Shown piece after piece: positions 13,241 to 20,832 of a stretch of 21,758 bases of DNA. The number at the start of each line of letters is the position of its first letter. Within the stretch, counting starts at the first letter, position 1. A program made the translations under genes and the position numbers. Where the stretch lies: the NCBI GenBank assembly GCA_038258425.1, contig JBBSPV010000054.1:1-21758 (forward strand), read 5' to 3'. The DNA is from DATLGB01 sp038258425 (GTDB lineage: Bacteria > Actinomycetota > Thermoleophilia > Solirubrobacterales > Solirubrobacteraceae). A model generated the notes under the pieces. The model was not told the origin of the DNA and made no database searches. It saw only the letters and a program-made list of their open reading frames with translations.

Positions 13241-14242
13241 TCATCGTTCGGCGGACCCGTCCCGGGGGGAGCGGGCGCTGAAGATCCACGCCGACGCGGG
13301 AGCGCGGACTCCGCCAGCTCCGGCGAGATCCCGGTAGGCCTCGCGCAGTTCCGCCTCGAGCCTCGGCCGGATCGCCTGGGCCTCGGGCCCCGCGAGCCTG
13401 ATCAGCTCACCGGCGGGTCCGAGGGCCATGACCAGTGCGAGTGCCTGATCGAGGTCGTCGCCCAGCAGGTAGTCGATGTCGTGCCGGCGGGCCTCGATCT
13501 GCTCGTAGCCGGCGCGCTTGAGCACCTCGGTGGTCACGTCGGCGTCCGCCATCGAGAACGGCCCCGGCCCGCAGGTCGGCTCGTCGGTTGCCTGAGGCCT
13601 CTCGAGATACTTCTCGACGACGAGCTCGCCGCGATGCAGCCAGCCGTTGTCGAGCTTGCGCCGCCAGACGACCATGCAGAGCCGGCCCCCCGGAACCAGG
13701 GACCGGCGGACGTTGCGAAGCGCCGCGACCGGGTTGGCGCAGAACATGGTCCCGAAACGGGAGAACGCCAGATCGAAGCCGTCACCGAGGTCGGCGACCT
13801 GGATGTCTCCGGTCAGGTAGCGCACGTGCTCGGCGCCGTGGTGCTCGGCCTCGCGGCGGGCCCGGTGGATGAACCGCTCGCCGGCGTCGATCCCGACGAC
13901 CTCACCCTGCTCCCCGACCAGCTCCGCGAGCTGCAGGGTCGTTTCACCGAGGCCGCATCCGAGGTCGAGCACGCGCTCGCCCGGAGCCGGCCTGCAGATC
14001 CGGTACGCCTCATCGGAGAACGGCGCGATCTGTACGGCGAGGACGTCGCGAAAGCTCGCCCAGCGATCGAAGAGCACACCACTCCACGCCTCGACGGCCT
14101 CCGTGTTGGTGGGTGCGACTGGCGGTATGGTGACTCCTTCCCGGCTGAGCGGTGCCGGCTCGTCGGCGGTGTTCACGGCGTCGCTGCGCCGGCTACGGCG
14201 CGGTCGCTGCAACTCGTCGGTGGGGGTGTGCGGTGCCGTCAA
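13241..14242 (-). CDS. SAM-dependent class I methyltransferase
   Basis: Rossmann-fold methyltransferase of the UbiE/type-11 kind, transferring methyl from S-adenosylmethionine to an unknown acceptor. Motif I VLDLGCGLGE (91-100), acidic residue Asp119 in VVGIDAGE, motif II-like FDLAFSRFGTMF and the post-motif RSLVPGGRLCMVVW are clear. The family part begins around TNTEAVEAWSGVLFDRW (46-62). I chose TTG 14242 (333 residues) because a perfect AAGGAG lies 6 nt upstream. The first 40 residues are Arg/Pro/Thr-rich and without family support. A second perfect AAGGAG (14139-14134) lies 5 nt before an ATA codon at 14128-14126, exactly where a start would suit the family, so the true start is open. Confidence 0.85.
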   Translation of the reverse strand: MTAPHTPTDELQRPRRSRRSDAVNTADEPAPLSREGVTIPPVAPTNTEAVEAWSGVLFDRWASFRDVLAVQIAPFSDEAYRICRPAPGERVLDLGCGLGETTLQLAELVGEQGEVVGIDAGERFIHRARREAEHHGAEHVRYLTGDIQVADLGDGFDLAFSRFGTMFCANPVAALRNVRRSLVPGGRLCMVVWRRKLDNGWLHRGELVVEKYLERPQATDEPTCGPGPFSMADADVTTEVLKRAGYEQIEARRHDIDYLLGDDLDQALALVMALGPAGELIRLAGPEAQAIRPRLEAELREAYRDLAGAGGVRAPASAWIFSARSPRDGSAER

Positions 14243-14248
14243 GCTCGT

Positions 14249-14283
14249 CTCCTTCGTTGTCGGTGGTCGTCTCTGCTGAGACG
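14249..14283 (-). promoter_or_regulatory. Shine-Dalgarno site and small hairpin before the methyltransferase
   Basis: AAGGAG on the minus strand (14254-14249) lies 6 nt before TTG 14242. Just upstream, CGTCTC-TGCT-GAGACG (14268-14283) is a 6-bp inverted repeat with a 4-nt loop. It could be a minor operator or RNA hairpin. No clear -10/-35 pair was found in the 125-nt gap to the preceding gene. Confidence 0.45.
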
Positions 14284-14367
14284 CCGGCGGGACGCGATCC
14301 TTCCCGTCTGGGTCCGCCGCGGGCACGGTCCGCACTCCCCGCTCGCGATCACCGGCGGCGCCAGGGC

Positions 14368-15471
14368 TCAGGGCAGGAACCGGACGCGGCGCTCGGCCGC
14401 GTCGGGCAGCACGAGCTCGAGCAGCGCGAGGGCCTCCGCCTCGATCGCCTCGCGCGTCCCGGCGGGGTCGCCGGGCTGCGTCGCGAAGCGGTCGACCCGA
14501 AGCGTCGCGACGCCGTCCTCGGCCGTCGCGTCCCAGCTCGCGCGGGAGAAGCCGTCGACGAGCAGCGTCCCGATCCAGCTTCCGCGCGGGAGGAGCGGGC
14601 CGGGCCCGTCGCGCAGGATCCGGGAGCGGTCGGCGTGGGCGAGCAGCACGTTGTCGTACTCGGGGAGGAAGCGCGGCGGTGCGGGCGTGTCGGGGTCCGG
14701 CAGGGGGCCGTCGGGCACGTCGAGCAGCTCGCCGCCGGCCTCGGAGCGGAAGGTGCGCAACCGCGGGCGCAGCCTCTCCAGGACGGGTCGCAGGCCGGTG
14801 AGCAGCGACCAGGTGCGCAGGTCGGCGGCGCTCGCGGGGCCGAACGCCGCGAGGTAGCGCAGGACCAGGGCGTCGACGCCGGCCGCGACGGGCTCGGCCG
14901 GGGCGAGCCAGTCGTCGGTCAGCGCCTGGCGGGCCTGGCCGGCGCCGCGCCACAGCCCCCGCGGCGGCACCTGCACCACAGGCGTCAGCAAGGTAGCGGT
15001 CATGGCCAGCGCGGCCGGCTCGGCGCCCGGCCAGTGCGGCGCGAGCGCCACGGCGAGCTCCGCCCGGGTCCGCGGCCCTTGCGCGAGCAGCTCGCGGCCT
15101 AAGGCGACGACGGCGCCGGCGTCGGCCCCGCCGAGACGCTTGCGCCACGTCGAGCGGAAGTGCCGGACCTGGACGCTCTCCGTGACGGGCTGGATCGCCC
15201 GGCAGTCGCGGGCGGTGACGAGGTGGATGGTCGAGCGCATGAGCTGCGCCCGGACGGCGCGGCCGTCGGCCATCTGCTCGCTGAGGGTCGCCGGGTCGAA
15301 GGCCTCCAGGCGCGACCAGAGGGCGACGTACGGGTTCGAGGGCACCTGGGCCTGGAGGCCGACGAGCCGCTCGACCATGTCCGCCACCGGCTCTCGCGAG
15401 CGCTCCAGCAGGCCCTGGCGCGCCAGCAGCGCTCGGTTGAGCGCGCGCGCCCCGAGGACGGGCGCGCTCAC
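14368..15471 (-). CDS. Winged-helix DNA glycosylase-like protein (AlkZ/AlkX, HTH_42 family)
   Basis: Member of the HTH_42 family, whose characterised members (Streptomyces AlkZ, E. coli YcaQ/AlkX) excise alkylated or cross-linked bases from DNA. The 367-residue product has the conserved N-terminal helix and motif LVGLQAQ, giving Gln40-x-Gln42, the QxQ catalytic arrangement of AlkZ rather than the QxD of YcaQ. Further family features are the RSTIHLV strand, the tandem winged-helix core, PEYDNVLLAHADRSR and the late WIGTLLVDGF strand. The start GTG 15471 overlaps the stop of the upstream secreted-protein gene by 4 nt (GTGA). AlkZ in S. sahachiroi is a self-resistance enzyme, but no biosynthetic cluster is visible here, so a general alkylation repair role is more likely. 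The substrate is untested. Confidence 0.85.
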   Translation of the reverse strand: MSAPVLGARALNRALLARQGLLERSREPVADMVERLVGLQAQVPSNPYVALWSRLEAFDPATLSEQMADGRAVRAQLMRSTIHLVTARDCRAIQPVTESVQVRHFRSTWRKRLGGADAGAVVALGRELLAQGPRTRAELAVALAPHWPGAEPAALAMTATLLTPVVQVPPRGLWRGAGQARQALTDDWLAPAEPVAAGVDALVLRYLAAFGPASAADLRTWSLLTGLRPVLERLRPRLRTFRSEAGGELLDVPDGPLPDPDTPAPPRFLPEYDNVLLAHADRSRILRDGPGPLLPRGSWIGTLLVDGFSRASWDATAEDGVATLRVDRFATQPGDPAGTREAIEAEALALLELVLPDAAERRVRFLP

Positions 15472-17249
15472 CCGCAGCGCACCGGCGCGGCGGACCACAC
15501 CGCCCACAGCCGGTGCCGCCGCCCGGCGGTCATCGTCACGCGGGCCAGGACGACCGGCTGCTGGGACGCCGACGCCCGCCCGGGCAGAACCTTCAGGCGC
15601 CGGAGGTTCGGCAGTCGCAGCGAGCCGCGGGCGTTGCCCACCCACCCGTCGCGGGCGCACACCGGGCCGCCGGCCTGGTCGAAGAGCCCCGTCATCCGGT
15701 AGGCCCGGTGGCGCCCCGTGCTCCAGCCGAGCCGGACGCCGGCCGGGTCGGGACGGAAGCGCGCCACCAGCCGCCCCGCGCGCCGGCCCCGGCGCCGGAA
15801 GCTCCCCGTGATGGAGACGACGGACCCTCCCGAGACCCGTAGCCGCGTGCCGACCGGCCGGGCCGGCCCGCGCCGGGTGAGCAGGACGGGTCCCGCGCTC
15901 GGCGGTGGCCGCCGGCAGAAGCGCCCGCACGCGGTGCGGAAGTCGTAGGGGCGCAGCGGCAGCGTGTCGACCCAGTGGCCGTCCAGGCCCTGGGTCTTGA
16001 AGGCCACGAGCCCGAAGTCGGCGCGCCAGTCGCTGCTCGGCGCCCGGCTGGGCGTCTGCTTGACCGCCCACCAGCGGCGGCCGGCGCGCACAGTGGCGAA
16101 GCGCGACTCCCCCTGGCTCAGGACCGTGGCGCCGTTGTGGTCGGGGCCGATGGCGGCCGTCGGGCCGTCGGGCCAGCCGGGGCCGAGCCACTGCAGGCCC
16201 ATGGCGGTCAGGCCGGTGTAGGCCGGGAGGCTCGCGTAGCCGTCGAGGCCCGCCCGCGGGTCGCCGCCGTCGGCCCGGGGCGCGGCGGCCGGCGTCAGGC
16301 GCAGCCCGTCCGGCCCCAGGTGCCGGGTCTGCAGCCGGGCGAGCGCGCGCCGGGCCAGCGCCCGCATCCGCGGGGCCACCGCGGGGCGCAGCCGCGCGGC
16401 GACCTGCGCCCCGTAGGCCGTGTAGGCCAGCGCCCAGGACTCCTCCTGCGAGCGGCCCCAGTAGGCGAGGTCCCCGTCGGGAGCGATCAGGGCGGCGCTG
16501 CCCTCGGCCATGCGCACGACGGTCAGGCGCAGGGCGGGCGAGGCGCTCGGGCCCAGCAGCTCGGCCGCGCGGGCCAGGAAGGCGAGGGTCAGGCCGTGGT
16601 AGCCGATCGGGTTGACCGGCGGGTCGGAGAAGACCGCGGTGGTCGCCGGGCGCCCGCGCACGGCCGCCGCATGGGCGAAGCGCGGCGCCTGGGTGTTGAC
16701 GAGCTGGGCGGCGGCGAGCCCGTCGAGGTCACGGACCTGGATCCCGGCGTGCGCGGTCGTGATGACGCGCAGGGCCTCCGCCAGCGCGTGGTTGGAGTAG
16801 CGCAGGCCGGGGAGGCGGGCGATGACGGTCTGGCCAAGCCGCAGCCGCAGGGCGGCCTCGACGTCGGGCGGGAGCCGGCCGCGCAGCGTGTCGGCGGCCG
16901 TGGCCAGCGACAGGTCCTCGAACACGCTCTGGCGCCCCGCCAGCACCCGGGCCGGGTGCACGAGCGCCCAGCGCAGCGCCCGCTCCCCGGAGGCCCGCAG
17001 GCGCTCGTCGCCCGTGCGGAGTCCCTCGGTGAGCAGGGCGAAGCCGAGCACCGACTCGCCGTAGCCGCCCCCGCCGCCGATCTTCTCGCCGGGCCAGTCG
17101 CGAAACGCGCCCTCGGCCGTCTGGCGGTCCGGCCATGGGTTCAGGATCGCCCGGGTGGGGAGGGCCGCCGACCGCGCCGCCACCGGCACGGCGGCCAACA
17201 GCGCGAGCGCGAGGACGAGCGTCCGGACCCGGGCGAGGAGCGCCGCCAT
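15468..17249 (-). CDS. Secreted protein of unknown function, alpha/alpha-toroid-like
   Basis: I do not recognise this 593-residue protein with certainty. It has a Sec-type signal peptide: basic start, hydrophobic LVLALALLAAVPVA (11-24), cleavage probably near residues 25-29. Residues 30 to about 360 look alpha-helical, with repeated Ala/Leu/Arg helices, a Gly cluster (58-62), NHALAEAL (153-160), GYHGLTLAF (216-224) and GDLAYWGRSQEESW (259-272). This recalls the helical toroid of heparinase/hyaluronate-lyase-like enzymes. Residues 370-593 are strand-rich, like a C-terminal beta-sandwich domain. A carbohydrate-active role is inference only. TAGCGT lies 7 nt before the ATG, so the message may be leaderless. 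It is translationally coupled to the AlkZ-like gene, an unexpected partner for an exported protein. Confidence 0.75.
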   Translation of the reverse strand: MAALLARVRTLVLALALLAAVPVAARSAALPTRAILNPWPDRQTAEGAFRDWPGEKIGGGGGYGESVLGFALLTEGLRTGDERLRASGERALRWALVHPARVLAGRQSVFEDLSLATAADTLRGRLPPDVEAALRLRLGQTVIARLPGLRYSNHALAEALRVITTAHAGIQVRDLDGLAAAQLVNTQAPRFAHAAAVRGRPATTAVFSDPPVNPIGYHGLTLAFLARAAELLGPSASPALRLTVVRMAEGSAALIAPDGDLAYWGRSQEESWALAYTAYGAQVAARLRPAVAPRMRALARRALARLQTRHLGPDGLRLTPAAAPRADGGDPRAGLDGYASLPAYTGLTAMGLQWLGPGWPDGPTAAIGPDHNGATVLSQGESRFATVRAGRRWWAVKQTPSRAPSSDWRADFGLVAFKTQGLDGHWVDTLPLRPYDFRTACGRFCRRPPPSAGPVLLTRRGPARPVGTRLRVSGGSVVSITGSFRRRGRRAGRLVARFRPDPAGVRLGWSTGRHRAYRMTGLFDQAGGPVCARDGWVGNARGSLRLPNLRRLKVLPGRASASQQPVVLARVTMTAGRRHRLWAVWSAAPVRCG

Positions 17250-17256
17250 CGCGGCG

Positions 17257-17262
17257 ACGCTA
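17257..17262 (-). promoter_or_regulatory. Probable leaderless -10 box of the secreted-protein gene
   Basis: Minus-strand TAGCGT with 7 nt to ATG 17249. There is no Shine-Dalgarno sequence before the ATG. It separates this gene from sucD, whose stop is 38 nt upstream on the same strand. Confidence 0.45.
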
Positions 17263-17287
17263 TCCGACGAGCTCGACGGCCAAGCCG

Positions 17288-18163
17288 CTAGAGGGCGGCC
17301 GCGATCTCGGCCGCGAGCTCGGCGACCTCCGTCGGCGAGCGGCCGACCTTGACGCCGACGGCCTCGAGCGCCTCCTGCTTGGCGGCGGCCGTGCCGGCGG
17401 TGCCGGAGACGATGGCGCCCGCGTGGCCCATGGTCTTGCCGGGCGGGGCCGTGAAGCCCGCGATGTAGGCCACCACCGGCTTGGAGACGTGCTCGGCGAT
17501 GTAGGTCGCCGCCTCCTCCTCGGCGGAGCCGCCGATCTCGCCGGCCATGACGATGAGCTCCGTCTCCTCGTCGGCCTCGAAGAGCTCGAGCACGTCGATG
17601 AACGACGTGCCGGGAACGGGGTCGCCGCCGATCCCGACGATCGTGGAGTTGCCGAAGCCCCGCTGGGCCAGCTCGTTGCCGATCTGGTAGGTCAGCGTCC
17701 CCGAGCGCGAGACGACGCCGACGTTGCCCTCGGAGAAGAACGCGGCCGGGATGATCCCGACGCTCGCCTTGCCGGGGGAGAGGATGCCCGGGCAGTTGGG
17801 CCCGACGAGGCGCGTGGGCGTCCCGAGCAGGTGGTTGTAGACCCGCAGCTCGTCGTGGGCGGGGATGCCCTCGGTGATGCAGATGACGAGCTCGATGCCG
17901 GCGTCGGCGGCCTCGAGGATCGAGTCCGCGGCGAAGCGCGGGGGCACGAAGATCATCGCGGTGTTCGCGCCCTCGGCCTCGACGGCCGCGTGGAAGGTGT
18001 TGAACACCGGGATGCCCTCGACGTCCTGGCCGCCCTTGCCCGGCGTGACGCCCGCGACGACGTGCGTCCCGTAGCGCTGGTTGTTGAGGGAGTGGAACGT
18101 CCCCTCGCGGCCGGTGATGCCCGAGGTGCAGAGCTTCGTGTGCCTGTCGACGAGGATGCTCAT
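17288..18163 (-). CDS. sucD: Succinyl-CoA synthetase (ADP/GDP-forming) alpha subunit
   Basis: TCA-cycle enzyme subunit that binds CoA and carries the phosphohistidine; with SucC it converts succinyl-CoA and NDP plus phosphate to succinate, CoA and NTP. The 291-residue product matches the family length. It has GITGREGTFH (15-24) in the CoA-binding domain, the GVTPGKGG loop (38-45), VGPNCPG (120-126), SRSGTLTYQ (152-160), GIGGDPVPGT (177-186) and the active-site histidine His247 in KTMGHAGAIVSG. ATG 18163 overlaps the sucC stop by 4 nt (ATGA), giving coupled translation and equal subunit supply. No terminator is visible in the 38 nt before the next gene. Confidence 0.97.
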   Translation of the reverse strand: MSILVDRHTKLCTSGITGREGTFHSLNNQRYGTHVVAGVTPGKGGQDVEGIPVFNTFHAAVEAEGANTAMIFVPPRFAADSILEAADAGIELVICITEGIPAHDELRVYNHLLGTPTRLVGPNCPGILSPGKASVGIIPAAFFSEGNVGVVSRSGTLTYQIGNELAQRGFGNSTIVGIGGDPVPGTSFIDVLELFEADEETELIVMAGEIGGSAEEEAATYIAEHVSKPVVAYIAGFTAPPGKTMGHAGAIVSGTAGTAAAKQEALEAVGVKVGRSPTEVAELAAEIAAAL

Positions 18164-19311
18164 GCGCGCTGGGCCCCGGCCAGCTCGACGACGCGTTCGG
18201 CGGCCCCGAGCATCGTGCCCTCCGTGTGGACGTTGGGCAGGTCGGCCTCGGCGAGCAGCTTGCGCCCCGCCTCGTCGTTGGTGCCGTCGAGGCGCACGAC
18301 GAACGGCACCTCGGGCTGCATCCGGTTGAACGCCTCGATCAGACCGGCGGCCACCTCGTCGCAGCGGGTGATGCCCCCGAAGATGTTGAACAGCACGGCC
18401 GTGACCTTGTCGTTGGAGAGGATGACCTCGACGGCCTCGGTGATCTGCTCCGCGTTGGAGCCGCCGCCGGCGTCGAGGAAGTTCGCCGGCTCGCCGCCCG
18501 CGTACTTGACGACGTCGAGCGTGGACATGACCAGGCCGGCCCCGTTGCCGAGGATGCCGACGTTGCCGTCGAGCTTGACGAAGGTCAGGCCGCGCTCGCG
18601 GGCCATCTTCTCCTGGGGGTCCTCCTCCGTGGCGGCGCGCAGGCCCGTGTTGTCCGCGTGGCGGTACAGGGCGTTGTCGTCGAGGGTCACCTTGGCGTCG
18701 AGCGCGAGGACCTTGCGGTCGGTCGTGACGATCAGCGGGTTGACCTCGACGAGCGTCGCGTCCTCGGCGACGAAGGTGTCGTAGAGCTTGGAGAGCATCG
18801 CCCCGATGGGGCGTACGACGTCGGCGTCGACGCCGGCCTCGAAGGCCAGCCGGCGACCGTGGAAGTCGCAGAAGCCGAGCAGCGGGTCGACCCACAGGCG
18901 GGCGATGGCGTCCGGGTCGCGCTCGGCGACCTCCTCGATCTCCACGCCGCCCTGGGTGGAGAGCATGATCAGCGGCTTCTTGGCGGCGCGGTCGAAGATC
19001 ACCGAGCCGTAGTACTCCGCGGCGATGTCGGAGGCGGCCTCGACCCACACCTCGTGGACGGTGAAGCCGCGGATGTCCATGCCGATGATGTTCGCGGCGT
19101 GGCGCTGCGCCTCGTTGCGGTCGGCGGCGACCTGGATGCCGCCGGCCTTGCCGCGGCCGCCGATCTGCACCTGCGCCTTGATCACGCACGGGTAGCCGAT
19201 CTCCTCGGCGGCCTCGACGGCCTCGTCGACCGACGTCGCCGGACGGCCGGAGGGGACCGGGACCCCGTGGCGGGCGAAGAGCTGCTTGCCCTGGTATTCG
19301 AGAAGGTCCAT
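18160..19311 (-). CDS. sucC: Succinyl-CoA synthetase beta subunit
   Basis: Nucleotide-binding subunit of succinyl-CoA synthetase; partner of sucD. The 383-residue product is close to the usual 388. It starts with the typical MDLLEYQGKQLF and has the ATP-grasp elements KAQVQIGGRGKAGG (45-58), a VEVNPL metal-binding segment, KLDGNVGILGNGAGLVM and FLDAGGG, then the CoA ligase domain with NIFGGITRCDEVA. The residues that set ADP or GDP preference were not determined. I chose ATG 19311 over the upstream extension to 19371 because the conserved N-terminus begins there. TAGGGT lies 10 nt before the ATG and overlaps the promoter of the divergent HAD gene. Confidence 0.97.
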   Translation of the reverse strand: MDLLEYQGKQLFARHGVPVPSGRPATSVDEAVEAAEEIGYPCVIKAQVQIGGRGKAGGIQVAADRNEAQRHAANIIGMDIRGFTVHEVWVEAASDIAAEYYGSVIFDRAAKKPLIMLSTQGGVEIEEVAERDPDAIARLWVDPLLGFCDFHGRRLAFEAGVDADVVRPIGAMLSKLYDTFVAEDATLVEVNPLIVTTDRKVLALDAKVTLDDNALYRHADNTGLRAATEEDPQEKMARERGLTFVKLDGNVGILGNGAGLVMSTLDVVKYAGGEPANFLDAGGGSNAEQITEAVEVILSNDKVTAVLFNIFGGITRCDEVAAGLIEAFNRMQPEVPFVVRLDGTNDEAGRKLLAEADLPNVHTEGTMLGAAERVVELAGAQRA

Positions 19312-19321
19312 GGGGCGGCTG

Positions 19322-19331
19322 ACCCTACAAT
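19322..19331. promoter_or_regulatory. Overlapping divergent -10 boxes, sucC / HAD hydrolase
   Basis: On the plus strand TACAAT (19326-19331) is followed by 8 nt and then GTG 19340. On the minus strand TAGGGT (19327-19322) is followed by 10 nt and then ATG 19311. The two boxes share the central TA, as in the glycerate kinase/polymerase region. The intergenic gap is 28 nt. Confidence 0.6.
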
Positions 19332-19339
19332 GCGCCGCC

Positions 19340-20017
19340 GTGCCTCTCCCCAAGGACATCACCTTCGTCACGTTCGATGTCTACGGGACCCTGATCGACT
19401 GGGAAGAGGGCGCGTACCAGGCCTTTCGCAAGGAGGCCGACCGCGACGACTTCACGATCGACAAGGACGAGCTGATCCCGCTCTTCCTCCAGCACCAGCG
19501 TGAGGTCATGGGCGGCTCCTACGAGCTCTACGCGGAGGTCCTGCGCCGCACGGCCGTCGCCGTGGCCAAGGACCTGGGCTGGAACCTCGAGCCCTCCCGG
19601 GCCCAGTTCCTGCCCGACTCCGTCATGCGCTGGCGCCCGTTCAAGGAGTCCATGCCGGCGCTCAAGAAGGTCGCGGCGAAGAAGTCCGCCGGCCTCGTCT
19701 CGAACGTCGACGACAAGCTGCTCGGTCAGACCCGGCGCCACTTCGGGCTCGACTTCGACCTCGTGGTGACCGCCCAGCAGGTCCGCTCCTACAAGCCGGA
19801 TCCCGCGCACTTCAAGGAGTGCGAGCGGCGCATGGGCACGAAGAAGGGCTGGGTCCACGTGGCGTCGAGCTACTACCACGACGTCGAGCCCTGCATCGGG
19901 CTGAAGGTGCCCGTGATCTGGGTCAACCGCAAGGGCGAGACGCTCGAGGCCGGGGCGAAGAAGCCGACCGAAGAGGTCGGCACGCTCAAGGACGCGCTCA
20001 AGCTCATCGGGCTGTAG
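19340..20017 (+). CDS. HAD-superfamily hydrolase, haloacid dehalogenase type II-like
   Basis: Cytoplasmic phosphatase or dehalogenase of HAD subfamily IA, 225 residues. Motif I FDVYGTLID gives nucleophile Asp13. The DxYGT form is typical of 2-haloacid dehalogenases and their relatives; phosphatases usually have DxDGT. Motif II is SNVDD (Ser121), motif III YKPDP (Lys152) and motif IV SSYYHDVEP (Asp181), close to the dehalogenase pattern SSN-D. Whether it removes halide or phosphate cannot be settled from these motifs. GTG 19340 gives the family N-terminus and stands 8 nt after TACAAT; the ATG at 19330 is out of frame. The stop overlaps the MBL gene start by 1 nt (TAGTG). Confidence 0.88.
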   Translation: MPLPKDITFVTFDVYGTLIDWEEGAYQAFRKEADRDDFTIDKDELIPLFLQHQREVMGGSYELYAEVLRRTAVAVAKDLGWNLEPSRAQFLPDSVMRWRPFKESMPALKKVAAKKSAGLVSNVDDKLLGQTRRHFGLDFDLVVTAQQVRSYKPDPAHFKECERRMGTKKGWVHVASSYYHDVEPCIGLKVPVIWVNRKGETLEAGAKKPTEEVGTLKDALKLIGL

Positions 20018-20832
20018 TGCAGGTCCGCGCGCTGCACGCGGACGTCATCGCCGTCACCTCGCGCCTGTACCGGACCGGCGCGGCGCTCGTCCGCTCCACC
20101 CAGACCCCTTCGGGCTCGGGCACCGGCGGCGAGGAGGCGTTCCTCGTCGACTCGCCGATCCTCCCGGACGAGCTCGAGCTGCTCCCGACGATTGCCCAGC
20201 AGGCCGGTTTCGGCGTGGTCGGGACGCTCGCCACGCACGGTGACTGGGACCACGTGCTCGGGCCGCTGGCCTTCCCCGGCGTGCCGCTGGGCGTCGCCGA
20301 GTCCACCGCGGCCCGGATGCGCGGCGCGCCGGGCGAGGCCCAGCGGGAGCTGCGGGCCTTCGACGACGAGCACTACGTCACCCGTCCCGCGCCGCTGGCG
20401 CTCGGCGCGCCCCAGCAGCTGCCGGTGCCCGGCCGCTGCGGGCTCGGCGAGGCCGAGCTTGAGCTGATCGGCGTCGGCGGGCACACGAGCGACGGGATGG
20501 CGATCTGGGTGCCGTGGGCCCGCGTCCTGCTCGCCGGCGACCACCTCTCGCCCGTCGAGATCCCCTGGCTCGGCGGCGCGCCCGGGTCGCTCGCCGCCTA
20601 CCTCGCGACGCTCGAGCGCCTCGAGCCCGTCGTGGGCGAGGCCGACTGGGTGGTGCCCGGCCACGGCGAGCCGCTCGAGGGCGAGCGGGCGCTGGCCGTC
20701 CTGCGCGAAGACCGGGCCTACCTCGAGGCGCTGCGCGAGCGTGGCGCCGACGCGCCCCTGCCGATGGCGCGCCGGACCGGCGCCCAGCGCGAGATCCACG
20801 CGGCGAACGCCGCGCGGGTGGGCGCGGGCTGA
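20017..20832 (+). CDS. MBL-fold metallohydrolase with variant metal motif
   Basis: Metallo-beta-lactamase-fold hydrolase of 271 residues, substrate unknown. The usual HxHxDH appears as His74-Gly-Asp76-Trp-Asp78-His79, so Asp replaces the second His. The later ligands are present: GHTSDG (His156), AGDHLSP (Asp175) and VPGHGEPL (His216). Most of the binuclear site can therefore still form. Related proteins with an x-D-W-D-H motif exist, so this may be a subfamily trait and not loss of function. GTG 20017 uses the last base of the HAD stop codon, implying tight translational coupling. The HAD/MBL pair could handle consecutive hydrolyses of one small molecule; that is inference. Confidence 0.87.
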   Translation: MQVRALHADVIAVTSRLYRTGAALVRSTQTPSGSGTGGEEAFLVDSPILPDELELLPTIAQQAGFGVVGTLATHGDWDHVLGPLAFPGVPLGVAESTAARMRGAPGEAQRELRAFDDEHYVTRPAPLALGAPQQLPVPGRCGLGEAELELIGVGGHTSDGMAIWVPWARVLLAGDHLSPVEIPWLGGAPGSLAAYLATLERLEPVVGEADWVVPGHGEPLEGERALAVLREDRAYLEALRERGADAPLPMARRTGAQREIHAANAARVGAG

